DNA of 12,815 nucleotides from Ichthyophonus hoferi (lineage: Eukaryota; Opisthokonta; Ichthyosporea; Ichthyophonida; Ichthyophonidae), in contig NAOQ01000087.1 in NCBI GenBank assembly GCA_002751075.1, positions 35,039-47,853 on the forward strand, written 5' to 3'. The notes under the pieces are model-generated. The model worked only from the letters and a program-made list of their open reading frames with translations. It did no database searches and had not been told where the DNA came from. The translations under genes were made by a program, and so were the position numbers. How positions within the stretch are numbered: the stretch's first letter is position 1; the number at the start of each line of letters is the position of its first letter. Of this stretch, positions 1 to 8,385 are shown one piece after another.

Positions 1-218
1 TTATCAATACTATACATTTAGACGAGGCACAGAATATCTTTCCTTTTAAAATTGCGTATATGCATGGGGTTTGTGTATGTGAGCATATATACATCGCTTA
101 TACTTAAGCACACACAAACTATCAGGGCATTTTCACTGATAAACATATGATGTATGGGCATGTTAATGTAACAATCAAGCATTACACCCATAATATTTTC
201 CATGGTAATACCCCTTAC
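1..218. other. MAEA intron (left edge, incomplete)
   Basis: This stretch begins with the minus-strand donor GTAAGG at 218 and runs to the window edge. It is AT-rich with no splice-bounded open segment resembling the next MAEA exon, which should carry the WKRKR/LisH region. That exon must lie beyond the left edge. Confidence 0.6.
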
Positions 219-290
219 CACATTAATATTATCTAGGCGTAATTTACAATGAACTATTTGGTTTTCTTCCTCGTCCAAATTATCTTCAAC
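219..290 (-). CDS. MAEA: MAEA exon 4 (last one in the window)
   Basis: This 72-nt exon lies between acceptor CCCTATCCAG (AG at 292-291) and donor GTG|GTAAGG (GT at 218-217). Both ends are phase 0 and it encodes 24 residues. The acidic stretch (VEDNLDEEENQ) followed by HCKLRLDNI matches the AEDES...LCKRRIEHL region of vertebrate MAEA. The reading frame stays open into the intron to about position 18, which is chance read-through. Confidence 0.82.
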
Positions 291-2337
291 CTGGATAGGG
301 AATTATGTCAGAAATTATGTCACATATATTATATACCATATATTATATATGTATGCAATATATTTAGAATGTTTAAAGTGTCAATTTCAGCATGTGTAAT
401 AGTTATCTCATTCTTGTTCAGGGCAGCAGCCAATAATCGCAAGTAGGGAATGTAGGATAAAAACTGTGTATCATTTATTCACTATAACTAGCGAATCAGG
501 ATTCTCTAATTTGTCACAGACAGAACCTTCCTATGAATTCCAAATCTAACTTTTTAAATGTAGAATACTTCAGAAACCAGCATTGATAAATTGGATAAGT
601 ATATAAGTATAAATATAATTACTTTACCTATTTTGCATATGTAACCATATTTGTCATAAAGACAGAAACGTTTAGAGATGAGGATACTGTTACCTTACTT
701 GATAGGAAGATGTCTAATGCAAATAAATATAAAACAATAGCTAGCCAGGTATTCAATATATAGTATATATGTGAATCTATAAACGACTATACCTTCAAAC
801 TAATATATATAGTCCTAAGATAAGATATGTACAAATGTATTTAAATTCATAACAAAAACATAAATAATATATATGCATACGTGGATGAATGTGTTGTTTA
901 TGTCAGGCGGGATTACAAATGTAGCTATATATGGTCGACATATACATCTATCTACATATGATATTAACCCTATCCATGAATGTATTGTAATTTATTTCTT
1001 GTAAATATAGAAGATAGGAGGATAGGTTAAAATGGGCAATTAAAACATATAGGCAATTACAAACATAACACATCGAGCATAAACACACCTTTCTTTTTAG
1101 CACCCTAAGACGTTCTACTATGTGTTCTAGTGCCCTTTCTGTAGCTTCTTCGCTGTTTGCTTCCGGTTTATCTATAATTTGACATAACATCAAAATATAG
1201 TTTTATTTCAATTGATGGTAAATTTGACAATATAATAAATTATTAAAGCCCCATGTTGTAATATTTTACAGAGTAAAACCCAATTGGATCCATAATTAAA
1301 AGCGTTTCATTGTGAAACAAGATATATATATATATTGCAAAATAGAATTATATCTTTGCGATTCTCAATAAATATAAAGAGGTCAGACCCTAATAAGACA
1401 TGAGCTTTTGTAAACCAAAGCTGGGTTTTTCAAAAACTTTAAAATGCTTAATCTTCTTATTATTATAATTAACTGGGTAATAATAACCATTATTTTATGG
1501 ATGTGGTGTAATGATGTCCTAACCGTTACAATTGGTTATAAGTAAATATTGTAGGTCATTCAGATTATCAATATGCTACCATTATTAAATGTATTCTGCA
1601 TTTTTAGCATGATAAAATAAATCAAATACCATATATCCTAGAGTAATCAGTTAAATATGCATGACTGCTGTGGGAAGCCTCAACCAATTACCACGACAAC
1701 AAACTATAGTATCCCTGCCACTATTCCACATTATCACGCTTACTTATTTAATTGCAAATTTTACTACCCTTTTTTTACCAGTCACAAGTTTTTCTTCATT
1801 ATGACCTATGATATCATTACAACTATCAAAATTACTTCTGTGTTTATCTACGGTTGTTAGAATAATGTGGACGGAATATTGCACTCCTTACTGGCTTTTT
1901 GTGTTAAATCATCCAGCTGAGAGAGAATAATCGTGCTTTCTTTTTCTAGATTTCTCTGTGTCACACGGAAGGCTTTATTTAATGATTCAATCGGCACCTG
2001 TTGGAACAATAAATAATAAGTTGAAAGCCAAGCAAATAATATGAACTATTTATTCACACCCTTTTAATAGTATGAGTTATGCAGTGGTTTGAACCTCAAA
2101 AATACGATTAACCACTTTCATAATGGTGTAAGATGTCAGTGTCACAACGAGTTTTAAATATGTAATTATCAGTAATATACTAATGGAATGTATGTATCCG
2201 TATGAAGGGGAATCAGAAAACAAAATAGAACTGGTAATTGGAAAGGTATTATACAATGTGTGAAGGTAAAGATAGAGATGTCGTACACACACCTTTATGA
2301 GGGGGTGCTCCATAGCCAAAATAGAATTGTTAGTCAT
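219..2337 (-). CDS. MAEA: MAEA, E3 ubiquitin ligase subunit (N-terminal exons 1-4, partial)
   Basis: Four exons (2337-2293, 1997-1892, 1171-1089, 290-219) join in frame to give residues 1-102. MAEA (yeast Gid9/Fyv10) is a RING-like subunit of the CTLH/GID ubiquitin ligase, found in nucleus and cytoplasm. The match is to the family N-terminus as I recall it from human: a short leader ending HPLIK, then VPIESLNKAFRVTQRNLEKE (human [20 protein letters not shown]), then ERLRVLKRK (human EKLSVLKRK), then an acidic stretch with HCKLRLDNI (human LCKRRIEHL). Phases are 0, 1 and 0, and each junction has GT-AG sites (donors GTGTGT, GTAAGG, GTGTGT, GTAAGG). The LisH, CTLH/CRA and RING-like parts lie beyond the left edge. 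The segment between the two conserved helices is divergent. The family call is firm; it rests on recalled family sequence, not on a search. Confidence 0.9.
291..1088. other. MAEA intron 3
   Basis: This 798-bp intron lies between exons 3 and 4 (minus-strand donor GTGTGT at 1088, acceptor CTATCCAG at 291). It is AT-rich with short TATATA runs. I see no RNA gene, nested gene or recognisable mobile element. Confidence 0.75.
1089..1171 (-). CDS. MAEA: MAEA exon 3
   Basis: This 83-nt exon follows the weak acceptor AAATTATAG (AG at 1173-1172). Its first two bases complete an Asn codon with the last base of exon 2. It encodes KPEANSEEATERALEHIVER followed by LRVLKRK and ends at AAG|GTGTGT (GT at 1088-1087), phase 0. 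The VLKRK ending is a hallmark of MAEA. The acceptor has little pyrimidine tract, but the phase fits exactly. Confidence 0.88.
1172..1891. other. MAEA intron 2
   Basis: This 720-bp intron lies between exons 2 and 3 (donor GTAAGG at 1891, acceptor TTATAG at 1172). It contains a (TA)n run near 1321-1335. A plus-strand open frame at 1657-1860 has low-complexity composition and no recognisable domain, so I treat it as noise. Confidence 0.75.
1892..1997 (-). CDS. MAEA: MAEA exon 2
   Basis: This 106-nt exon lies between acceptor TTGTTCCAACAG (AG at 1999-1998) and donor A|GTAAGG (GT at 1891-1890). It encodes 35 residues from VPIESLNKAF to DDLTQKA plus one base, so it is phase 1 at its end. It is an amphipathic, helix-rich segment and the most conserved part of MAEA visible here. 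Confidence 0.92.
2293..2337 (-). CDS. MAEA: MAEA exon 1 (start codon exon)
   Basis: This 45-nt exon encodes 15 residues (MTNNSILAMEHPLIK) and ends in phase 0 at the donor AAG|GTGTGT (GT at 2292-2291). The ATG at 2337-2335 has A at -3. A second in-frame ATG at codon 9 is possible but unneeded. The ending -HPLIK before VP- parallels the -YPTLK|VPYE of vertebrate MAEA, which supports both the start and the junction. Confidence 0.85.
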
Positions 2338-2339
2338 AT

Positions 2340-3530
2340 TGAATATTGTACACTTTTGTGAGAACTATCAGTAAAAAAAAATAACAATAATAATCCTTAT
2401 AATTATAGTAATTAATAGGGACCATAAATTGAAATGGGTTCTACAACTCGACTTTTTATTTATATTGTACGCGCGATCGTCACAACAGTTTCAGTCAATC
2501 GGATTCCAGGGTGGCTCATAAAGATCGGATAGTTTATTGGGTTGTTTTTAATGCCAGACGTTAAAAACAGTGAAATAAACCATTATCTAATAGGAGAACG
2601 GAATTATATTTACAATACTCGTTAAAACTCAATGTGTGAATCGATTGGGCTCAATGATAAGTCAACTTGATATTTGATCGTTCAGGCAGCTTTTCAGGCC
2701 TAGGATTTTAAATGCAATATACGAAAGATTTTCTAACATAAAGGATACTCGGATTTTTTTTATAGAGAAAATACTCTGGAGATAGAGAGATCAATTGTTG
2801 GATCAAAACCTACTCATATTTAGCCTTTTTGTTTCAACTATAGTTTTCCTCGAATGTTAAAAATACATGCTATATGCGGTAACATGACATAGTGCTTTTG
2901 GAATAAAATAATATGTGTATATATATATTAAATAGAATAATCATTGCCGCTATAACCCACAGTGCACTATAGACAAGATCACAAACCTTTTGCAATTTGA
3001 AGCATTTCCTTAGGTTGGTCCACAGGATCATTTCATTACAAATATGTACGCACGATAGTATTTATTTAAGGATAACAACTACAACTAGATTTGAACATAT
3101 GGTATTACTTTATTTGGCAATTTTATATAACCTTAACCAATAGTGTTACAAGTAGATTCTAAACCCTGCAATCTATATACTTCAACTTAAACTCAAATAT
3201 ATTACCCAGCAATTATGCCCAACAATAATAGGAACACACATATATACTTTTATATGCTTATTTATATGACAAATTTCAAATCAAACCGACCGTCCAGATA
3301 AAGCTTTGGTCTGCCTAATGTATTCACTTCTTACACAACAGTGAAATTTCTTGCTCAAGACGTCATCACCATTACAACGCTTTTTGTTAAATTCTTATGT
3401 CAACTCAAAAGGTGGCCTTCTTCATCAACGAGGTCAACATGAGCTGTGGACGGTCTTCCCTAACAATTCGCGTGGTCATATCACTTTGATTTAGCCAGTT
3501 AACCTAGACTGAAGGTATCAGTGTGAAACA
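2340..3530. other. Intergenic stretch with no supported gene
   Basis: This lies between the MAEA start and the 3' end of the chitin-binding gene, so it should hold the MAEA promoter and that gene's 3' UTR. Minus-strand AATAAA at 3109-3114 and 3061-3066 are the nearest poly(A) signals I can find below the stop at 3531. The piece at about 3290-3500 is more GC-rich than its surroundings. Its frames are short and interrupted and I recognise no family in it. Confidence 0.5.
2457..2464 (-). promoter_or_regulatory. Possible TATA box upstream of MAEA
   Basis: The minus strand reads TATAAATA about 120 bp upstream of the MAEA start codon, next to a short CpG-rich palindromic patch (CGATCGCGCG, 2468-2477) that is unusual in this AT-rich DNA. 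Transcription would begin near 2430. MAEA is broadly expressed in other animals and TATA-like strings are common by chance here, so this is weak. Confidence 0.2.
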
Positions 3531-3845
3531 TTACTTCCTTTCCACAGTGTACTGTGTACATTCACACTTTGATGTATACTGATCAAATATATGACCGTAA
3601 GGACATGCCATCCTTTCACTTGGGTATCTGTTATTAAAATAGCATTTATGGTATTGATATTCGAAATTAGGATCGGGGAAAAGTCTATAACCGCACCATG
3701 TGGACCAAAAACAGGTGTATACGAAGTTCTTAGACGTGTCCTTTTCCCGATCGCAGTAGTGATATTCTTGGTTGAACACTGTACCCACAGGGCATATTTC
3801 CAAAACAAATGTTTTACCACAATTCCAGTACAATTCAACGTTATA
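3531..3845 (-). CDS. Chitin-binding gene exon 2 (both CBM14 repeats, stop)
   Basis: This encodes 104 residues and a TAA stop at 3533-3531. It starts after the pyrimidine-rich acceptor ATCCCTTCTAG. Codon composition and cysteine spacing make this frame the real one of three overlapping open frames here. If acceptor TTTACAG at 3903 is used instead, the same frame is entered 57 nt earlier but meets TAG at 3848-3846. Confidence 0.8.
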   Translation of the reverse strand, partial: YNVELYWNCGKTFVLEICPVGTVFNQEYHYCDREKDTSKNFVYTCFWSTWCGYRLFPDPNFEYQYHKCYFNNRYPSERMACPYGHIFDQYTSKCECTQYTVERK

Positions 3846-4030
3846 CTAGAAGGGATAAGTGTGGTATTCTTCAATATCTGCCCAATTTAGGTTGGGCATG
3901 AGCTGTAAATAGGGGGAGAGGTGTCTTACGGAAATCCTTTGGAAAAATCTACCTCATCATCTTGTATTTGCTTGGCGGAGAATAGAGTAACAACAGCAGC
4001 TAAAGCAGCAGCAATGAAATAAGAAGTCAT
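3531..4030 (-). CDS. Secreted protein with two CBM14 (peritrophin-A type) chitin-binding repeats
   Basis: The preferred model joins exon 1 (4030-3953) to exon 2 (3845-3531), giving 130 residues; the 107-nt intron (3952-3846) runs from GTAGAT to TTCTAG in phase 0. Residues 1-19 form a signal peptide (MTSYFIAAALAAVVTLFSA). Repeat 1 has YWNC35, C44-P-V-G-T-V-F-N and C57-D. Repeat 2 has C77, FPDP, YHKC94, C107-P-Y-G-H-I-F-D and C120-E-C122. The CPxGxxF[ND]x(5-6)C signature is typical of CBM14 proteins of peritrophic membrane, cuticle or mollusc shell, so the likely role is extracellular chitin binding. Repeat 1 lacks the two N-terminal cysteines of the usual six-cysteine fold, and repeat 2 has a shifted set. 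An in-frame TAG coincides with the chosen acceptor, so the 5' half of repeat 1 is either intronic or the gene is broken. The domain call is firm; the exon model is less so. Confidence 0.72.
3953..4030 (-). CDS. Chitin-binding gene exon 1 (signal peptide)
   Basis: This encodes 26 residues from the ATG at 4030-4028 (A at -3): a hydrophobic Ala/Val-rich signal peptide followed by KQIQDDE. The donor is GAG|GTAGAT at 3952, phase 0. A stronger-looking donor, GTAAGA at 3929, would leave phase 2 and cannot reach the CBM14 frame through any acceptor I can see. Confidence 0.65.
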
Positions 4031-4095
4031 TGTAAGTTCAATAAAGTTATTCTGTTTGTTAATTTTAAGTTAGCAAACCCCTTTTAGAGGTTGGT

Positions 4096-4605
4096 TTTCA
4101 GTTATTGGTGTTAAGATTCGGTTAGCCTGTTGTTACGTCATTGTAGATTTAGATCTATTGAAAGGCCAAAATATATTTAGATCTGGTGTCCAATACCTTC
4201 ACTGGAAAGTGCTGTGAATCGAGTACGTGCTCAATGATGACTAGACATTAATACAACGCACATTGTTTTTCCTTATTTTCCTTATTTAATAATCTTGCAA
4301 GATTGATAACAGCACACACCCCTTTAAAAATATCTTGTTGCTAGGATTGGGTTAGTTTTCTGTCATTACGTTATTTTATATTTTATCTACTGAAAGATTG
4401 AAAAAAACTTAGATCTGCTTCTCATATTTGCGGCACCGTGAATATATTTTATTTTGCGTACGACTATAGTTAGTGGTTTTAGTTATTTTTTGTGGGATTG
4501 GGTTAGTTACACGTTATTATGTCATGATATTTTTATGTTAGATCCATTTGAAGATTAAATATTTTGATCTGGTGTCCAACACCCATTACTGGAAAGTGCC
4601 CTATA
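4096..4605 (+). repeat. Dispersed repeat family A, copy A1
   Basis: This diverged direct copy matches 7797-8180. It holds three starts of a roughly 85-bp module (at about 4109, 4336 and 4491), each opening with a variant of GTTGCTAGGATTGGGTTAG. Modules end either in CTGGTGTCCAA followed by CACTGGAAAGTG, or in CTGCTCATA. The spacer containing GACATTAATAC is shared with copies A2 and A4, but A1 lacks about 45 bp that those two share. No coding capacity is visible. The copy lies about 65 bp upstream of the chitin-binding gene's start codon. The class is unknown; a non-autonomous DNA element is possible. Confidence 0.75.
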
Positions 4606-4939
4606 TACGATTGTTTCTGAAAAAAACTATACGAAACAATTTTGTGACACAAGCGACGGCCTTACCTAATTTCTTCACCTTACAGAAACCCGTTCAATAT
4701 AAATAGTACAAATCATATTTATATCGTTTCTACGACTATCAGTTTACACCTTACCTTAATACTTGATCAGATTACTAAAAAATACCTAAGATTACCTATA
4801 AAAAAAATATAAAGGTATATTGCTGTGACTTTAGTAATTGCGATCCCAATTAATCAAGGTCAATATGTAGTAGATCAAACTAGAGGTAAATAACACGATA
4901 ATTAAATTAAACATAAAGAAATAAACGTTTTAAAAATGC
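4606..4939. other. AT-rich spacer with possible promoter elements
   Basis: This lies between repeat pieces A1 and A3. It contains a perfect 8-bp inverted repeat (ATTGTTTC at 4610-4617, GAAACAAT at 4633-4640) and a plus-strand TATAAATA at 4698-4705. No gene start that would use these is evident, and I see no open frame of note. Confidence 0.35.
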
Positions 4940-5160
4940 CCTAGTTGAAAACATCCGACAGGATCCGCTGCTTATACTTGCGGCACCATCTATATATTAT
5001 ATGCTACGTACGATTATGGTTAGAATCATTTCCAACGTCAGCTTATTTCTTGATTACACAACCTGTTACTGGCTATCCACTGCTATATATGTGTAAATAC
5101 ATACATGCATACATACATACTTATAGGTAAGCGCAATTCCTACGACATTATGCTTTAGGC
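4940..5160 (+). repeat. Dispersed repeat family A, copy A3 (tail part)
   Basis: This matches the downstream half of copy A2 (about 8160-8375). Shared landmarks in order are CTGCT(T/C)ATACTTG, CAGCTYATTTYTTGATTA, CAACCTGTTNNTGGYTATCC, TGCTATATATG, a CATA microsatellite, TATAGGTAAGCGC, AATTCC and CGACATTA. A2 has about 25 extra bases after GTAAGCGC. A1, spacer and A3 together look like one copy of the A2 segment that has been interrupted or rearranged. An open frame at 4945-5130 across A3 shows no recognisable domain. Confidence 0.72.
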
Positions 5161-5299
5161 CTGAAACTGTTTCACAATGGGATCGGAAATTATTATCAAT
5201 AGATGTACGTTTTACCAGACAAAATATTACTCTTTTATTTTGTTCCTTAAATAGCTAAATTCAACTAGAAAGTGCGCTTAAGAATTTTGTTTTTAAGAG

Positions 5300-5560
5300 G
5301 CCACTTCCTTTGATTTCAAGGACTATTTCAAGAAGAATTCGTACAGAAAAGAAGTGAAAAGTGATGAATCTTCCCTTGTCTTCAGAGAACACTCCGCCTA
5401 CAGAAGCTACTCTTACCAAAACGTTTATATCTGTCGTCGATCCAATATATCAGCCACTCCAATCGTCGTCAAGCAGTAGTTCAGATGAATCTACGCACAT
5501 ATATCCTCTTCTGCCGGAGATATTGCTGACATGGGCAAAGTAGACTACGATAGATTCATG
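5300..5560. other. GC-richer, exon-like island of unknown coding status
   Basis: This stands out from its AT-rich surroundings and is open in several frames. The best plus-strand candidate is 5364-5543 (ATG at 5364, 59 residues, SENTPPTEAT near the start, then a seven-serine run with DES). A second plus-strand frame at about 5300-5493 and a minus-strand frame over the same bases are also open for about 60 codons. No frame matches a family I know. It could be an exon of a low-complexity protein, a decayed gene, or part of a repeat. No poly(A) signal follows closely. A and B repeats lie on either side. Confidence 0.3.
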
Positions 5561-5574
5561 TATGTTTTAATATT

Positions 5575-5826
5575 TCAGTAGATGAAGTATACAATAACGT
5601 AATAACAGAAAACTAACCCAATCCTAGCAACAATATATTTTAAAAAGGCTGTGTGCTGTTTATCAATATTGCAAGGTTATTAAATAAGGAAAATGTGGAA
5701 AAACCATCTACGTGGTATTAATGCCTAGTTGTATGAGCCATGCATTGGTATTTTGATTGACGTTGATTATCATTGAGCACGTACTCGATTCACGGCAAAT
5801 GTTGTTACGATTGTTTAGTTATCTGT
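5575..5826 (-). repeat. Dispersed repeat family A, inverted copy A4 with terminal inverted repeats
   Basis: This is the reverse complement of the A1/A2 module start and spacer. ACTAACCCAATCCTAGCAAC, GGTATTAATGCCTAG and GAGCACGTACTCGATTCACG all match in antisense. The segment 5605-5826 is bounded by imperfect inverted repeats: left ACAGAAAACTAACCCAATC..., and the right end in reverse complement ACAGATAACTAAACAATC..., about 23 of 28 positions alike. TA dinucleotides flank both ends. This resembles a small non-autonomous DNA transposon, but homology to A1/A2 continues left of the inverted repeat, so the true element ends are unclear. It abuts B copy 1. Confidence 0.65.
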
Positions 5827-6275
5827 TAGTGAGTGTCTGATCATTCATGAATTTTATTGACCAATAAGAATATTTGTAGTTGGCCCCACGTAATTTGTTT
5901 TTGATTTGTTAAAGTTTGCCTTAAATGTGCGTTAAGAATGGATTGACATTTTGGGGATAGAATTGTAATATAATTTTGACAAGATAATTTTAGTTATTGG
6001 ATTGTTCAATTGTATATATATTCTTTAAACTAACTGCATGTGTTCAACGTGACGGCATTCTCATACACTCTGGCTTAAACTAGCTTGAATGGCTAAGTTA
6101 GTGAGAAGAACATGAGAATTGATCATAGTCCTAGTCAAATCACATGGAACTCAATTAACGGTTTGAAAGCTGTAATTGATTTTTGCTTCACCAGTAACAG
6201 ATTTTTATTCAAACAAAAATTAAAAATATAATATCCTTAATATATATATATATATTGGGTGTTTTTATTTTAATA
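5827..6275 (+). repeat. Dispersed repeat family B, copy B1
   Basis: This is collinear with 9803-9866 plus 10716-11085. Shared blocks include GATCATTCATGAATTTTATT, GACCAATAAGAATATTT, AAATGTGCGTTAAGAATGG, TAATATAATTTT, AGTCAAATCACATG and AACTCA(A/G)TTAAC. I see no coding capacity. It begins right at the end of the A4 inverted repeat and fades into a (TA)n microsatellite. Confidence 0.85.
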
Positions 6276-6296
6276 TATATATATATATATATACAT
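6237..6296. repeat. Paired (TA)n microsatellites
   Basis: Two TA dinucleotide runs (about 6240-6255 and 6271-6293) are separated by GGGTGTTTTTATTTT. They sit at the 3' end of B1. The corresponding place in the second B copy (about 11053-11075) is only a short TATATGTGTATT run. Confidence 0.8.
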
Positions 6297-7796
6297 TTTC
6301 GCACGTAAAAAATGCAGTACAATTTAAGTGAGCGCACCGTAAAAGGAATGATAATTATAGTGCTGGTTAATCTATTGAACTAACAATTGTATATTCTAAT
6401 ATTATATACAGTAATATTATCAAAAACTATAATTAAATTATAACCGCGTGTCTAAACCTTAAAACAGGCAACCATTTTTTCCTAAAAGTTGTCTCGGTAT
6501 AATTAAATTAGTACACCGATTGGTCTGTGGTTCTTTCCCGGGTTATAACCACATAAATCCAATAATCGTTTTTTTAATGGCAGAAGGTATTTGTTATTTG
6601 GTGTTAAAATATATTTTGCCATTGAGATCACAGAATTCATGGCTAATTTCTAAATTAACTGCTTTTAAGCCTCACCCAAGTGTACTACGTGGTAATCGAA
6701 TATGGCAATTTAAAGTAAATTTATATTCTGTATAATGAAAGGCATTTACTATCAATTAAATTAGAATTTCTATTGGTTAACTATGTTAGACATAATGTTA
6801 CGATTGGGTATCACCAATTATACTGAAGAGGGTGTAGGAGTAGAGGAGAACCTTTATAGCTAAATAGTGGAATTTCATTTTAGAAAATTGGAGAAAATAA
6901 CCCATAACTGGCTAGGTATTTAGGTATTTTTTGGGAAGTATTTATTATTTCAGTAATTGGGGTCATTTATTTATACAAACTCTACTTTCTGCTCTCCCGA
7001 ATTTGTTTTTACTCACCTTTCAACTATCTTATTTCTTATCAGCAAACATGATTATTTTATTGAGCTGCTTCATTTATTTTAGCTTTGTTCTCATGTCGAC
7101 CACATTATGATAGGCCTCTTGGATAGTTCATAAAATCAATGGTTGAAGAGTTGCCATCCATTCTGGTAACATGACTTCTTTTTACATCCGAGCCTAATCA
7201 ACACCCAAATTGGAGTACTTATTAATTGCTGCACATACAAATCTAGCCGACTAAAGTGGCATAATTTACATATATATATATATACCTGCTGTGATAATGC
7301 AGTATGATGAAATAGTGTCCACCCGATACCACTTTCTTTTCTCTCTCCTGAGCCAATATGAAACTACCTAAATTAATTGATCAATACTATAATAAACTAA
7401 TAAAACTCCTACCTAATAGAGTTTGGTTTAAGCTTAAGTTTATATTTAGTACAATAATATAATGCAATACATACAATACAATACCTTGACATAGGTCATA
7501 TACCTATATATATCTGTCTATGTAACTGCTAGTCAAGTAATCTTTCCTTACTCTCCAATCCTCTTACCCATCCCATTGATTGAATAGTAATCAACTTTCA
7601 AATAACCAACCACATTGATGCAGGCTGTCCACAGCCTATCTTTGACTTCCGGTTATGGATGTTACCCTTTAATCTTACGTATTCACATTCTCTCTGATGC
7701 CTTGATTGGTATGAGTAAAAACCTATGGTATCTTGCCAGTCCCGTCTCATTGGTTGGCTTAAAATAGTTGCATTTTATATACCATCTGTATAGTTT
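6297..7796. other. Long AT-rich stretch with no supported gene
   Basis: This holds a (TA)n run at 7270-7284 and a pyrimidine-rich patch at about 7545-7600. An open frame on the plus strand at 6520-6735 has no recognisable domain, no ATG at its head and no clear promoter or poly(A) context. The segment at about 7070-7260 looks slightly protein-like on the minus strand but is interrupted and I cannot assign it. I see no tRNA or other RNA gene. Confidence 0.5.
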
Positions 7797-8385
7797 GATT
7801 TTTAGTTATTATTATTGGGGGAGTTGGGTTAGTTATATCTTATTACGTCATTATATCTTTATACTAGATGTATTTAAAGATTAAAAATTTAAATCTGGTG
7901 TCCAATATCTATCACTGGAATGTACCGTGAATAAGGTGCTCACTGATAATCAACGTCTTCTAAATTACCAGCAATGACTCATAGTATATAACTAGACATT
8001 AATACCGCGCGCATTTTTTTTTTCTATTTTCCTTTTCTAATAACCTTGCAATATTAATAAAGAGCGCACCCTTTCAAAAATATATTGTTGCTAGGATTGG
8101 GTTTGTCATCTGTTTCTGCGTTATTGTATATTTTAGCTTTTAAAAGATTAATACATATTTAGATCTACTGCTCATACTTGTCAATATATTATATCCTGTG
8201 TACAATTTAAATGGAGTTTTTTTGGAGCAACAGCTCATTTTTTGATTATTCAACCTGTTCTTGGTTATCCAGTGCTATATATGCGTATATACACACATAC
8301 ATACATGCGTATAGGTAAGCGCCATCCAAGTGAATGGCAGTCTCATCAATTCCTTCGACATTAGGCTTTAAATATGAAATTGGTT
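7797..8385 (+). repeat. Dispersed repeat family A, copy A2 (most complete)
   Basis: This contiguous copy joins the parts seen separately in A1 and A3: module start at about 7815, CTGGTGTCCAA, a spacer with GATAATCAACGTC and GACATTAATACC, a second module start at about 8086, CTGCTCATACTTG, the CAACCTGTT/GGTTATCC block, CATA microsatellite, TATAGGTAAGCGC and CGACATTA. Its right end lies about 210 bp upstream of the superoxide dismutase transcription start. A further diverged motif copy (TGTTGCTAAGATTATTTAG) follows at 8436-8460. Confidence 0.78.

Noticed and set aside
18-218. Minus-strand open frame continuing past MAEA exon 4
   Set aside because: It is read-through into the intron after a good GTAAGG donor; the extension does not resemble the MAEA LisH region.
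1657-1860. Plus-strand open frame in MAEA intron 2
   Set aside because: Composition is low-complexity (Thr, Ile, Phe), with no domain and no gene signals.
2870-3030. Minus-strand short hydrophobic open frame starting MILWTN
   Set aside because: It has about 50 codons in AT-rich DNA with no family resemblance and no acceptor or promoter context.
3290-3500. Faint resemblance to a transposase fragment on the minus strand
   Set aside because: The frames are short and interrupted, and no catalytic or DNA-binding motif could be matched with confidence.
3518-3890. Two further long open frames, one on each strand, over the chitin-binding exon
   Set aside because: They overlap the CBM14 frame and lack its cysteine and CPxG signatures; their openness follows from the real exon's composition.
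3903-3929. A 27-nt micro-intron from GTAAGA (3929) to TTTACAG (3903)
   Set aside because: It is too short for normal splicing and its phase 2 junction does not lead into the CBM14 frame.
6510-6735. Possible tRNA-like box (GGTTATAACC) and a 71-codon open frame
   Set aside because: No cloverleaf can be drawn around the box, and the frame starts at a non-ATG codon with no domain or conserved feature.
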